From DASWLF01 sp963768765 (GTDB taxonomy: Bacteria; Desulfobacterota; Desulfobaccia; Desulfobaccales; 0-14-0-80-60-11), in contig CAVYJK010000012.1 of NCBI GenBank assembly GCA_963768765.1, forward strand, positions 18,655 to 82,654: a stretch of 64,000 nt of DNA, given 5' to 3'. Of the stretch, positions 42,341-51,788 are shown piece by piece. A model generated the notes under the pieces. The model saw only the letters and a list, made by a program, of their open reading frames with translations, made no database searches and was not told the origin of the DNA. Position 1 is the stretch's first letter; each line of letters starts with the position of its first letter. Both the position numbers and the translations under genes were made by a program.

Positions 42341-43393
42341 GAATCGTTAACAATCCCGGCCCTGCGCCTGCTGGCCTGGGAGGTGACGAGGCGCTGCAAC
42401 CTGGCCTGCCTCCACTGCCGGGCGGCGGCGGGCTCCGGGCCGTACCCCGGGGAGCTGACCACCGACGAGGGCGTTAAGCTCCTGGACGACCTGGCGACCA
42501 TGGGCCAGATAGTGGTCATTTTGACCGGCGGCGAACCCCTGCTCCGGGAAGATATTTTTGACCTGGCGGCCTGCGGCACCCGGCGCGGCCACCGCATGGT
42601 CATGGCGGTGAACGGCACCTTGTTGACGCCGGCCATCGCCGGTCGCCTGAAAGACGTGGGCATCCAACGGGTAAGCATCTCCATCGACGGGGCCAGCGCG
42701 GCATCCCACGACGCCCTCCGGGCCGTGCCCGGGGCCTATGAAGGGGCGCTCTCCGGCATCGCCGCCTGCCGGGAGGCGGGGCTGCCTTTCCAGATCAACA
42801 CCACCGTCACCCGGGCCAACCGGGAGGAACTGCCGGCCATTTATGAACTGGCCATTAACCTGGGGGCCGCGGCCCACCACGTCTTCGTGCTGGTGCCCAC
42901 GGGTCGGGGCGAAGCGATGCGGGAACAGCTGGTGCGCCCCGAGGAATACGAGGAGACCCTGCGCTGGCTCCTGGAGCGCCAGAAAGAAGGCCGCCTCTTC
43001 CTCAAGCCCACCTGCGCCCCCCAGTACTACCGGTTGTGGCGCCAGGACGCCCACGCCCGGGGCGAAAAGATCATCGCGGCCACCCACGGTATGGAGGCCA
43101 TGACCAAGGGCTGCCTGGGGGGCCAGGGCTTCGCCTTCGTGTCTTATCAGGGGGAGGTGCAGCCCTGCGGCTACCTGGATCTCCTGGCGGGCAACCTCCG
43201 GGAGACCCCCTTTCCGGAGATCTGGGCCGATTCCGAACTTTTCCGGCAGCTTAGAAGGGTGGACGACTACCGGGGCAAGTGCCACTCCTGCCGGTACCGC
43301 AAGGTCTGCGGCGGCTGCCGGGCCCGGGCCTATGCCCTCACCGGCGACGTCCTGGCGGAAGACCCCATCTGCCCGTACGAACCCGTCGGTTAA
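42329..43393 (+). CDS. ahbD: Radical SAM heme biosynthesis protein (AhbD-like)
   Basis: A 354-residue radical SAM enzyme. The SAM cluster motif is CNLACLHC (Cys23, 27, 30) after RLLAWEVTRR; the GGEPLL motif follows. The C-terminal SPASM-type cysteines are in KGCLGGQGF, QPCGYLD, CHSCRYRKVCGGCRARAY and a final Cys near the end. The LLAWEVTRRCN start and the GPYPGELTTDE segment fit AhbD, which converts Fe-coproporphyrin III to heme b in the siroheme-dependent pathway. AhbC and NirJ are close relatives. The nearby hemB and siroheme decarboxylase gene support a heme role. Confidence 0.82.
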   Translation: MNNIESLTIPALRLLAWEVTRRCNLACLHCRAAAGSGPYPGELTTDEGVKLLDDLATMGQIVVILTGGEPLLREDIFDLAACGTRRGHRMVMAVNGTLLTPAIAGRLKDVGIQRVSISIDGASAASHDALRAVPGAYEGALSGIAACREAGLPFQINTTVTRANREELPAIYELAINLGAAAHHVFVLVPTGRGEAMREQLVRPEEYEETLRWLLERQKEGRLFLKPTCAPQYYRLWRQDAHARGEKIIAATHGMEAMTKGCLGGQGFAFVSYQGEVQPCGYLDLLAGNLRETPFPEIWADSELFRQLRRVDDYRGKCHSCRYRKVCGGCRARAYALTGDVLAEDPICPYEPVG

Positions 43394-43620
43394 GAGAAAC
43401 GAGTAGTATTGTAAGTCCAGTAACCGCAGTAAAAAGTGCGAAGAGCACAAAGTACCCTCCCCCTTGATGGGGGAGGGCAGGGTGGGGGTGATTTATGGGG
43501 GCGGTGCAAGAATGGCCCCTACATCCCCCTCCCCCTACCCCCCTCCCACCAGGGGAGGGGGGAATAGGGTTCACGGTTATGTCCAACTAATTCTTAAACA
43601 CTAATGCGGTTTTTTTGACC
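43394..43620. repeat. Palindromes between ahbD and the decarboxylase gene
   Basis: CCCTCCCCCTTGATGGGGGA and CCCCTCCCACCAGGGGAGGG hairpins, with a GGGGGCGGTGC pair between. The spacer ends in a run of seven T residues just before the next start and then a heptamer array (43619-43655). Confidence 0.65.
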
Positions 43621-44103
43621 ATGCCGAAAACCCGAAACCGAAAACCGGAAAACGAATCCCTGGACGACCTGGACCGGGCCATCTTAAACGAGATCCAGTC
43701 CCATCTTCCCATTGTCTCCCGGCCCTATGAAGAAGTGGGCAGAAGGGTAGGGGCCCCGGAAGGCGAAGTCATCCGCCGGGTCCGAGCCATGGCCCGGGCC
43801 GGCATCATCCGCCGCCTCGGGGCCAACTTCACTTCCCGGAAGCTGGGCTACACCAGCACCCTGTGCGCCGCCATGGTGCCGGAAGCGAAGCTGGAGCAGT
43901 TCGTGGAAGTGGTGAACCGCTATCCCGGGGTGACCCACAACTATCTCAGGCGCCACCGCTACAACGTCTGGTTCACCCTTATCGCCGAATCCGAAGCGCG
44001 GCTGGAGCAGATTCTGCAGGAGGTTTCCCGGGCCTCGGGGGTGGAGGTCCTGAGCCTGCCGGCCCAGGAGATCTTCAAGATCAAGGTGGATTTTCCGGTG
44101 TAA
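43621..44103 (+). CDS. ahbB: Siroheme decarboxylase subunit (AhbA/AhbB, Lrp/AsnC-type)
   Basis: A 160-residue protein with a winged-helix Lrp/AsnC fold: LDDLDRAILNEIQSHLPIVS, then GEVIRRVRAMARAGIIRRLG, then the conserved FTSRKLGYTSTLCAAMVPEA and PGVTHNYLRRHRYNVWFTLI. The last segment, with its HNYxRxHxYNxWFT motif, marks siroheme decarboxylases, which make 12,18-didecarboxysiroheme. They work as AhbA-AhbB pairs; only one subunit is seen. Residues 2-12 (PKTRNRKPENE) are coded by a CCGAAAA-type heptamer array starting at the ATG. Which of A or B it is cannot be settled. Confidence 0.83.
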   Translation: MPKTRNRKPENESLDDLDRAILNEIQSHLPIVSRPYEEVGRRVGAPEGEVIRRVRAMARAGIIRRLGANFTSRKLGYTSTLCAAMVPEAKLEQFVEVVNRYPGVTHNYLRRHRYNVWFTLIAESEARLEQILQEVSRASGVEVLSLPAQEIFKIKVDFPV

Positions 44104-44507
44104 AAAGATGGGGGGAGGGGGCTAAGGGCAGAAAGCCCTTACCCACCACCCACAATCCTTTAAGGAGACCTCTGCAAAAGTCCAAGATAAATGCCCTCGC
44201 AAGTGGGAGGTCTGATAATCCCCCCTTCCCCCCTTTAAGAAAGGGGGGAAATTAAAGGATAACCCCCTGCTAAATCAAGTAATTTCTCTTAAGTCCCCCT
44301 TTTCTAAAGGGGGATTTAGGGGGATTACTAAAGCCTTCTCATCTCGCTTTAGCCTTTTTCAGAGCCTTCCTTAAGGGATGAATGAATTACCGGGGAAATC
44401 TGGGCTGCAAATCCCGCCTTCCCAGGGCCCTTATGTGGGCTAGGAGGGGAGTTTGAGGGGAGGGCGGGGGACACTTACGAAAAATGTCCCCCGGTCCTCC
44501 CCTCAAC
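44104..44507. repeat. Repeat block after the heme genes
   Basis: No gene. It has AATCCCCCCTTCCCCCC/CTTTCTAAAGGGGGATT-type repeats (44218-44330), a CCCGCCTTCCCAGGGCCC hairpin (about 44385-44430) and a G-rich element (44430-44510) that runs up to the end of the small UspA-like gene. Confidence 0.7.
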
Positions 44508-44699
44508 TCACTTTTCCGCCTCCGATAACGGCACGCAGAGCACCGGGCAGGGCAGCAGGCGCTCCACCGTTCTCTGATGGATGACGTGCAGCAAGATGAG
44601 TTTGGCCCCGAAGCGCCGCCCCAGATTTGCGGCCAACCGGAAGGCGGCGCCGGCGCAGTCGGAAAAATCGGTGGCCACCAGAATCGCCTTTAATTCCAT
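44508..44699 (-). CDS. Miniature universal stress protein (internal deletion)
   Basis: A 63-residue frame that joins the start of a UspA domain (MELKAILVATDFSDCAGAAF, AANLGRRFGAKLILLHVIHQ) directly to its very end (RTVERLLPCPVLCVPLSEAE). A normal UspA has about 140-150 residues, so roughly 80-90 from the middle, including the ATP-binding glycine-rich loop, are missing. The frame is kept across the junction. It may be an inert deletion product or a small protein that still dimerises. Its 3' end lies against a G-rich repeat. Confidence 0.65.
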   Translation of the reverse strand: MELKAILVATDFSDCAGAAFRLAANLGRRFGAKLILLHVIHQRTVERLLPCPVLCVPLSEAEK

Positions 44700-45037
44700 A
44701 TGTTACGCCCCTGGTCCTACCGGGTTGCGGCCGATCGCATATTTATCCGGCACTTTTTTGGGTGGCGCAGGCGTCTCGGCGCTGCGGCGCAGAGCTAAAC
44801 GCTCATGGCCGATTATGGCCGCTCCCGAAGATGAAAGCATTGGGTAGGGGCGGGTTTTAAACCCGCCCCTACAGGGACTTCCACGGTCAAGTCCGCGGTC
44901 TCAAAAACCGCCATTTGAGCTCAACGGTATCAACTTGTGCCATTGGAATAAAGTAGGAACGGACCCGGCGGGTGTCAAACGGGGGGAAAGGGACAGGCCC
45001 CAAAGGGGAGCTGGAAGGCCTGTCCCGGACTCTCTGA
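44700..45037. other. Spacer with palindromes and a possible terminator
   Basis: No gene. A degenerate REP-like piece (about 44760-44785), a perfect GTAGGGGCGGGTTTT palindrome (44844-44872, identical in type to 25584-25612), and a hairpin with arms GGGACAGGCC/GGCCTGTCCC (44990-45026) right after the TlpA-like gene. The hairpin could end that gene's transcript, though no T run follows it. Confidence 0.6.
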
Positions 45038-45601
45038 TTATTTCACGACCTTCTGGATTTCTTTAACAATCTCCTCGGCGTTGTCAAAAGCGCCGATGTG
45101 CACCCAGAGGATCTTGCCAGCCTTGTCCACAATAAAGGTCACCGGATAAGGGCTGAAGTTCAAGGCCTTGCCGAGGCTGCTGTCGGGATCCTGAATCAGC
45201 GGAAAGGGAGCCTTTTGGACGGCCTTCCACATCTTCATGGCCATTTCATCATTCCCTTGGCCCACCGCCATGAATTTAACCTTATCCTTGAGCTTGGCAT
45301 CCTGCTGCACCAGGTTGTAGACGCTGTTCAGGAACGGAGCCTGATGCATGCAGTGGGGACAGCTGGTGTTGAATTGCTCCACCAGTACGAAAGGTGCTTT
45401 TACGTCCTTGATGGTAAAAGCTTCCGGTTTCGCCAGGCCCAGATATTTGGCGTCTTCAGGCGACATGGGTGCCTTAAATTTTACACTGCCCAGCACCTGG
45501 CCCACCTGGGGCTCCGCTTCCGCTCCCAAGGCGGCGGCACAAAAGACCAAGATTAGCGCCACACAGCATCCCAGGGCCAATACCTTGCTTGAACGACTCA
45601 T
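45038..45601 (-). CDS. Exported TlpA/thioredoxin-like protein
   Basis: A 187-residue protein with a signal peptide (VLALGCCVALILVFCAAALG, cleavage after AEA or ALG). The thioredoxin fold follows: VLVEQFNTSCPHCMHQAPFL has the CPHC active site, later SPYPVTFIVDKAGKILWVHI has the cis-Pro. It lacks long insertions, fitting TlpA/ResA-like periplasmic redoxins that reduce or oxidise protein thiols or help cytochrome c maturation. No cytochrome or ccm gene is adjacent, so the partner is unknown. Confidence 0.85.
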   Translation of the reverse strand: MSRSSKVLALGCCVALILVFCAAALGAEAEPQVGQVLGSVKFKAPMSPEDAKYLGLAKPEAFTIKDVKAPFVLVEQFNTSCPHCMHQAPFLNSVYNLVQQDAKLKDKVKFMAVGQGNDEMAMKMWKAVQKAPFPLIQDPDSSLGKALNFSPYPVTFIVDKAGKILWVHIGAFDNAEEIVKEIQKVVK

Positions 45602-45914
45602 CGCGTCCCCTTTCTCAGATTAAATTTTTTCCGCATAATAAATCAACCGGACCCAAAGGGCAAAAGAAAATGATGGTTTTCGGTTTTCGGTTTTCAGTTT
45701 TCCACAAAGAGACCTAAACTCCCCCAAAAGGTTAAGCTTATATTAAGACCTATGAAAAACTCGTATGAGGGTAGGGCCGGGGGAATTTTTTATAAGGGAT
45801 TCCCCCGCTCTCCCCTCAAACTCCCTTCCCAAGCTACTATATGGGGGTTGGAGGTGGGTTTCAGGTAGGGGGTAGGGATCGTCGGCCCCTAGCCCCCCTC
45901 CCTGAAAAGGGTTT
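45602..45914. repeat. Heptamer array and G-rich element
   Basis: A TTTTCGG heptamer array (45674-45703) and a G-rich element copy with its complementary arm (45765-45905). No gene is supported. Confidence 0.65.
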
Positions 45915-48806
45915 TTAAGAAAAGAACCGCTCCTCCCGCCAGTCCACGGGGAGGCGCACCAGGGCCCCCTGGCGGTGCTGGTAGAGCAGGTAGCCGTGCC
46001 GGACGCCAAACGCAAAGAGGCGGTGGGTGAGGAGCACGTCCTGGCGGCAATAGGACTCCAGTTCCTCCCACTTGCCCGCGGCGTAGAGCTCCAGGGCCAG
46101 GAGACCGTCGCCGCTCTTTTGCTCCCCCAGGGTCCTTTCCGCCAGGTGGTTGAGGGAAAGCCGGGTGCCCAGGGTGGTGTAAACCTCCTCCAGGATGTCC
46201 AGGGTGGGAAGGTCTGCCAGCCTGACCTTGGTGTAGGGCTGCAGCACCCGGTAGTCGAAGCGCTTGATGTTGAAGCCTACCACCAGGTCCAGTTTCTTCA
46301 ACCGCTGTCCGAGGCGCTCCAGGTCGTGTTCGCGGTAAGTGGTGGCGACCCCCGTGTGGGTTTCATGAAGCACCGCCAGGGAGACTCCCATGCGGTGGCA
46401 CTGGTCCCAGCCGCCCACGTCCGCGGCGGAACAGCAGGTCTCCAGGTCCAGAAAGCCCAACTTGCGGCGGCTAAACCAGGGGACGGCCCCGGGCTGGGGG
46501 TCCGGCCGGGGAGGGGGGGCAGGCTCCTCAATAACCAGGACCTCCGGGGTCGGCTCCTCTTCCAACCCCAGCAGCAGGCCGGCGATTTTCAACGCCGCTT
46601 CCTTGTCCAGGGGTTTGTTGCCGGAGCCGCACTTGGGCGAATGGATGCAGGAGGGGCAGCCATCCTCGCAGGGGCAGGCGGAGGTCAGTTCCTGGGAGCG
46701 CTTCAACAGGTCTTCCAGGATCTCGTAAGCCCGGGCCGACAGCCCCACCCCGCCGGGATAGCCGTCGTAGATGAAGATGGCCGCCTTCCCCACCTGGGGG
46801 TGGGCCGGGTGGGAGATGCCCCCGATATCGTAGCGGTCCGCCAGGGCAAACAGGGGAAACATGCTGATGAGCACGTGCTCCAGGGCGTGGATGCCCCCCA
46901 TGAAGTGGCCGCCTGCCGCGTACACCGCGTTCTTCACCGCGTCGGGGATCTCCAGCCACATGCCCACGGTCTCAAAGATCTGGGGCGGCAGCTCTAACGG
47001 CACCTGGCCCAAGAGCTCCTGCCCCGGCAAGCGCCGCTTTTCGTAGGACAGGATGTGTTCGGTGACCTTGAGGCGCCCCATGCAGGCCTTGAAGGAGGCC
47101 ACTTGCCGGGACTCCAGCACCTCCAGGATCTCCGTTTCCTTGTCCGTCTGGATGCGGGTGAAGTAGTTGGGCTCCATGGGGTTGACCCAGACGTTGCGCC
47201 GGGCCAGATCCAGGCTCTCCACCACCCAGGTTTGGGCCTTGTGCAGGTAGACCGCGCCGGGGTGGCACTCTCTCAGGGCCCGGTGGCCGTCGATGGAGCC
47301 CAGGGGGCGCTTTTTCCCCACCTGGAAAATGGGGAAGCTCTCGCCGATGCCCCGGATATTCACCTCTTTCTGGGGGAAGCGGGCCCGGGCAAACCAGGCG
47401 TCCCCGGCGGCGGAGTGCAACAGATGGCGCTCCCGGGCCAGCTCCGCAAGCACCGGCTCATGGACCTTAAGGTCGAAAAACTTCTCGCCGGCGACGCTGA
47501 GGGGCAACTCCTGGGCGGCGCAGGGCAGATGCGCCTTCACCACGAAAGGATTGTCCGGGTCCACCACCGCGGTCTCCAGGGGCCGCCCGAAGAATTGCTC
47601 CGGGTACTTGATGAAGTACTGGTCCAGGGCGTCGGCCTGGGCCACCAGGACGATGAGGGAGTCCCGGCCGGACCGCCCCACCCGGCCGGCCCGCTGCCAG
47701 GTGGTGACCATGGTGCCTGGGTAGCCCACCAGGATGCAGACGTCCAGGCCGCCGATGTCGATGCCCATCTCCAGGGCGCTGGTGGAGATCACCCCCCGCA
47801 TCTTGCCGCTGGCCAGAGCGCGTTCGATCTCCCGGCGTTCTTCCGGCAAAAACCCGGCCCGATACGAACTGATGTAGCGGCGGAGCTCCGGGGCCAGACG
47901 CTGGGACCACAGGTGGATCAGCTCCGTGAGCTTGCGTGCCTGGGTGAAACAGATGGCGCTCAAACCCTCACGGATGGCCCGGGCGAAGATCTGGGCCGCG
48001 GTGGCCGGGGCGCCGGCCGGCGGGTTGAGAAACAGAAAATGCCGCCCGGACTGGGGGGCGCCGCTCTCCGCAATGGTTTCCACCTCAAGTCCGGTTAACT
48101 GCTTGATGAAAGAATCGGGCTGGGCGATGGTGGCCGACGAGAACAGAAACTGGGGACTGGAGCCGTAATGGGCGCAGAGGCGCCGCAGCCTACGCAGCAC
48201 CTGGGCCATGTGGCTCCCCATGATACCCCGGTAAGTGTGCACTTCGTCGATGACTACGAACTTGAGGTGGCCGAAAAACGAGGACCAGGAGGCGTGATAC
48301 GGGAGCAGCCCCATATGCAGCATGTCGGGGTTGCTGATGAGCACGTGGGGCGGCCGGGCCTTAAGGGCCTGGCGCTGGGCCGGCGGGGTGTCGCCGTCGT
48401 AGATGGCGGCGGTGAGCGTGGGGAAGGGCAGGGCGGCGTCCAACTCCTTGAGGGCCTTGAGCTGGTCCTGCTCCAGGGCCTTCAGGGGAAAGAGATAGAG
48501 GGCGTGGCCCTGGGGGTCTTGTAAGAGAGATTCCAACACCGGGAGGTTATAAATCAGGGTCTTGCCACTGGCGGTGGGGGTCGCCACCAGGATATGTTTG
48601 CCCGCCCGGATGGCGTCCAGGGCCTGGGCCTGATGGCGATAGAGGCGGGGAATGCCCAGGCGTTTCAGGGCCGCGACCACCGGCGGCGACAGGCCCGCCT
48701 CCCCGGGGGCATACTGCGCCGCCTTTTCAGGCAGGTAGTGGTAATGGCTGAGAATGTCGCGGTATTCGGCGGCATCTTTCAGGGATTGGATGAAGTCTTG
48801 CAACAT
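45915..48806 (-). CDS. DEAD/DEAH helicase fused to a DEDD exonuclease (MrfA-MrfB type)
   Basis: A 963-residue protein. Residues 50-420 are a superfamily 2 helicase: Walker A ATPTASGKT (75-83), VVIDEVHTYRG, LFSSATI, TSALEMGIDIGG and WQRAGRVGRSG. A DUF1998-type domain ends in CPCEDGCPSCIHSPKCG (around 700), the metal-binding Cys set of MrfA/YprA. After a Pro-rich linker (EEPAPPPRPDPQP) comes an RNase H-like domain: LGFLDLETCCSAADVGGW (near 780), VVGFNIKRFDYRVL and ELESYCRQDVLLTHRL give the DEDD acids, as in YprB/MrfB. In Bacillus the two are separate proteins for mitomycin C damage repair. Confidence 0.9.
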   Translation of the reverse strand: MLQDFIQSLKDAAEYRDILSHYHYLPEKAAQYAPGEAGLSPPVVAALKRLGIPRLYRHQAQALDAIRAGKHILVATPTASGKTLIYNLPVLESLLQDPQGHALYLFPLKALEQDQLKALKELDAALPFPTLTAAIYDGDTPPAQRQALKARPPHVLISNPDMLHMGLLPYHASWSSFFGHLKFVVIDEVHTYRGIMGSHMAQVLRRLRRLCAHYGSSPQFLFSSATIAQPDSFIKQLTGLEVETIAESGAPQSGRHFLFLNPPAGAPATAAQIFARAIREGLSAICFTQARKLTELIHLWSQRLAPELRRYISSYRAGFLPEERREIERALASGKMRGVISTSALEMGIDIGGLDVCILVGYPGTMVTTWQRAGRVGRSGRDSLIVLVAQADALDQYFIKYPEQFFGRPLETAVVDPDNPFVVKAHLPCAAQELPLSVAGEKFFDLKVHEPVLAELARERHLLHSAAGDAWFARARFPQKEVNIRGIGESFPIFQVGKKRPLGSIDGHRALRECHPGAVYLHKAQTWVVESLDLARRNVWVNPMEPNYFTRIQTDKETEILEVLESRQVASFKACMGRLKVTEHILSYEKRRLPGQELLGQVPLELPPQIFETVGMWLEIPDAVKNAVYAAGGHFMGGIHALEHVLISMFPLFALADRYDIGGISHPAHPQVGKAAIFIYDGYPGGVGLSARAYEILEDLLKRSQELTSACPCEDGCPSCIHSPKCGSGNKPLDKEAALKIAGLLLGLEEEPTPEVLVIEEPAPPPRPDPQPGAVPWFSRRKLGFLDLETCCSAADVGGWDQCHRMGVSLAVLHETHTGVATTYREHDLERLGQRLKKLDLVVGFNIKRFDYRVLQPYTKVRLADLPTLDILEEVYTTLGTRLSLNHLAERTLGEQKSGDGLLALELYAAGKWEELESYCRQDVLLTHRLFAFGVRHGYLLYQHRQGALVRLPVDWREERFFS

Positions 48807-49285
48807 AATGGGCGATGAATTTTTGTAGGGTGGGCACTGCCCACCAAATTAAGGATAAATTGGTCCAGATGGTGGGCCATGCCCACCCTACATTAACCCT
48901 CGTTCCCAAGCTCCTGCTTGGGAACGAAAATTTTAGCCCAAGATCAGCTTGGGCACCCCAATTAATTAATCAACTGTAATCCTGCAAAGCGGAGCTTTGC
49001 GCCCACAGGGGTTCCCAAGCAGGAGCTTGGGAACCAATAAAATTTCGTAAAATTAAAATATTATTTTTTCAATAAAGACAGCCAGTACCCGCCCTACATC
49101 AAAACCCTGGTGGCACAGGCGTCCCGCCTGTGCAAGGGCAGGCTAAAGCCTGTGGCTACCAATTATTTTTAAGGATGGCGGGCGGGGACGCCCGCCCTAC
49201 CATTTAAGGGCTTTTCGTAGGGTGGCCGTCTCGGCCGCCGTTTCTCCGAAAACCAAAAACTCAAAACTCGAAACTCGCCCCCCCC
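48807..49285. repeat. Dense palindrome cluster
   Basis: No gene. In order: GGTGGGCACTGCCCACC (48829-48845), GGTGGGCCATGCCCACC (48871-48887), a CGTTCCCAAGCTCCTGCTTG hairpin (48901-48926), GTTCCCAAGCAGGAGCTTGG (49011-49035), a REP-like copy (49112-49133), a GCAGGCTAAAGCCTG palindrome (49139-49155), a GGCGGGGACGCCCGCC palindrome (about 49180), and a heptamer array (49246-49279) touching the end of the peptidase gene. Confidence 0.8.
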
Positions 49286-50367
49286 TCACTTCGTCCCCAC
49301 GTCCACATGCTCCCAATCGGTGTTATAGCCGAAGTAGATCCATTCCTGGGGCAGGCGCATACCCAGCCATTTGGCGGCCCGGTAGTACCAGGCCGGCAGT
49401 GGCGGGCGTCGAGTTTGTGCATGGCGTCCCGGTTGTACTGGCGGGCGGCCCGGCTGATGGGGTTGGGAGGGCCGTCCACCACGCCCTTAAAGTTATAGTC
49501 GTTCAGGTCCAGGGCCAACCCCAGGCGGTGGTTGGAGGTCTTGCTGTGGTGGCCGTGGTAGATCTCCGAGAGGTCGTTAAAGCGGCACACGGCCACGGTG
49601 GCCGCCAGGGAGTCGCCGTTATCATCGGGGAAACTTAGGCACTCCGCCGCCACGGGGCCGGAGTCGGCCCGCACCGCAAAGGTGTCCTCCCCGCCTCGCA
49701 CCACCAGGAGGGGCACCCGCCGGGAGACGTCATAATAGCCTTCCCGGAAAACATATTCCAGCAGCAGGGCCGCCAGGGGGGCGAATTTACTGTTGACTTC
49801 GAACTGGATCAGTTCCGGCCGGTAGCGGGCCCTATCATTGATTTCCGCCATGGTGCGGACGTGCCACACAAAGCCCGAGGGCCGGGGGGTGGTCAGGGCC
49901 ACAGTCTGCCATTTTTTTTCGAAGCCGCAGTAGGTGGGGAGCTTTTGGGCCCGGGCCGGCACCCACACCGGGGCGGACAGCGTCACCCCCACCTGGTCGC
50001 CCCGGGGAAAGCGGCGGCGCCGCAGGTCTTCCCAGGAGACTTCCTTTCCTTCAGGCAGCAGGGCCAGGGACTGGCGGCGCAGTTCCACCAACCGGTTCAC
50101 CTCGAGAAGACGCCTGGCCAGGGCGGCTTTCTGGAGGAAGTCGCGCTCCCGGTCCGCGGCGGACATGCCCGGCGCATAGGTAAGGGCCACCTGCTGCAAC
50201 ATCCTGGCCGCCTGGGGGGCCCGGGAGGCCTCCAGGATTTGCGCCCGGGGAGGCTCGGACCCGGCCGGAGCCCCACGGGAAGCGTCCCCGGCCGCCCGGC
50301 CCCCAGGCCAAACCGCCCCAAGTGCCGCGGCCAGCAGCAGGAACGCCAGGGTCCAACCACGTCGCAT
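49286..50367 (-). CDS. Exported M15-type peptidase (one frameshift)
   Basis: Signal peptide at the start (GWTLAFLLLAAALGAVWPGG). A long N-terminal region of about 230 residues matches nothing I know. The C-terminal part has HHSKTSNHRLGLALDLNDYN (His280, Asp287), the zinc motif of M15 D-Ala-D-Ala carboxypeptidases and extensin-like proteins. A shift near 49405 hides WYYRAAKWLGMRLPQEWIYF and NTDWEHVDVGT with the last zinc His; the true stop is at 49286. It probably trims cell-wall peptides in the periplasm. Confidence 0.78.
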
Positions 50368-50912
50368 GCCTAATTTTATGCGAGCCGGGGAGGGGAGTCA
50401 ATGCGAGTATTGCCGCGTTCCTAATATGGCTGAGGTTCTGGGAGCTTAGGGAACAGCATTTTATATGTGGAACATATTTTCACTTTTTCGCAATTTTTGG
50501 AAAGTTTCGATTTTGGCAAGTTAGTCGCTATCAGGACCCATTACCGGCGGCGCCAAACGGTGTCAGGCCGCTGAGGCTGGTATCTGGTCGCTGAGGTTCT
50601 TATATGCCCAAAAATCTGAGGAAAATAATCTTTAAGAAAATTTGTGCTATCATGGCGTCGACAAGAGGATTCGGATTTATGGACAGCAACTTTGGGGTAT
50701 TTCCTTCGGACCAAAAGGTCCCAAAAACCATTTTTGGACCGTAATGGCCAAGACTGGGGCATAATCTCGGATTATACCGATTCGCATAAGATGCCGTGAT
50801 AAAGGGGCAGCTGATACAAAGGCGTTTTATGCGGGCAGGAGACCGAATCTTCACATCTTATGCGGACAATCTAATTATTGTTAAGCAGATTCAGATTTTG
50901 GTGAGAAAGGTG
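50368..50912. other. Low-GC spacer with repeats, left edge of the accessory block
   Basis: No gene. It holds a degenerate 60-base repeat (about 50466-50527), a direct-repeat copy (50751-50774) and an 11-base inverted pair CGCATAAGATG/CATCTTATGCG (50783-50793 and 50854-50864). The REP and heptamer repeats typical of the rest of the window stop here. Confidence 0.6.
50751..50774. repeat. Left 24-base direct repeat
   Basis: AGACTGGGGCATAATCTCGG followed by ATTA. It matches 54513-54536 at 22 of 24 positions in the same orientation. The two copies bracket 3.7 kb of lower-GC DNA. Confidence 0.75.
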
Positions 50913-51788
50913 ATGCACTTGAGAACAACGTCTGCACCGGACTGGAAGACCAGCCCATGGCCTTATTTCATACTGGCTCTCGGATGGTCTTGGCTATTTT
51001 GGCTCCCAGTCGTGTTCACAGGCATGGACATTTCCGTGACTCCAGGAATAGTCTTGTTTATCATCGGCATTTTTGGGCTGGCAGCCTCGGGGATACTTCT
51101 AACCTATCTCACAGGTGACCAAGAAGAACAGCGGGATTATTGGAGCCGACTGACTAGCTTCACGCGCATAAGACCAAGATGGTACGCAATCATCATATTG
51201 ATAGCGCCTGTCTCCAGCGTCCTGGCTATCCTGACGGGATTTGTGATCAAGGGGAACATACCTTCGGTTGATACCGCGGTCAGCTATGTGACCCACCCGT
51301 TGACCATTATACCGTTCGCAATGGTGACAATGATATATGGACCGTTACCCGAAGAACTTGGATGGCGCGGCTACGCCTTAGACCGTCTCCAGAGAAAATG
51401 GAACGCACTAGTCTCCAGTCTTGTCTTGGGGGTGATTTGGGCAATTTGGCACATGCCGATATTCTTCATGCGTGGCTCATTGCTGTTGGAGGTACTCCCA
51501 CTGTGGTCAACGCAGTTCTGGGTATCAATGGGACCGGGCATCTTGGCAATAGCCGTGGTCATGACATGGATCTACAACAACACGCAACGCAGCACACTTG
51601 CGGCGATCCTATTTCACTTCATGATGAACTTCACCCTTGAGTTTCTGCGTCTGCCCGGAGACCTCAAGATCTATCAATTCGTGTGGCTGACAATAATCGC
51701 GATTGTGGTGACACTAGTCTATGGACCCGCCACGCTCACAGGGAAAGTCCGTAGGCACTCGGTTGGCATGGAGCAAGAATCTGCCTGA
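50913..51788 (+). CDS. CPBP family intramembrane metalloprotease
   Basis: A 291-residue membrane protein with about eight hydrophobic segments. The CPBP (Abi, CAAX-protease-like) motif 1 is PLPEELGWRGYALDRL, motif 2 is the His in GVIWAIWHMPIFF, and motif 3 is in AILFHFMMNFTLEFL. The glutamates and histidines form the intramembrane active site. Start uncertain: ATG 50913 is chosen because the conserved part begins soon after; GTG 50901 is possible. Substrate unknown. GC and codon use differ from the core genes, so recent gain is likely. Confidence 0.85.
   Translation: MHLRTTSAPDWKTSPWPYFILALGWSWLFWLPVVFTGMDISVTPGIVLFIIGIFGLAASGILLTYLTGDQEEQRDYWSRLTSFTRIRPRWYAIIILIAPVSSVLAILTGFVIKGNIPSVDTAVSYVTHPLTIIPFAMVTMIYGPLPEELGWRGYALDRLQRKWNALVSSLVLGVIWAIWHMPIFFMRGSLLLEVLPLWSTQFWVSMGPGILAIAVVMTWIYNNTQRSTLAAILFHFMMNFTLEFLRLPGDLKIYQFVWLTIIAIVVTLVYGPATLTGKVRRHSVGMEQESA

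Noticed and set aside
47055..48098. Plus-strand open frame opposite the helicase gene
   Set aside because: Antisense shadow; the minus strand has all helicase motifs.
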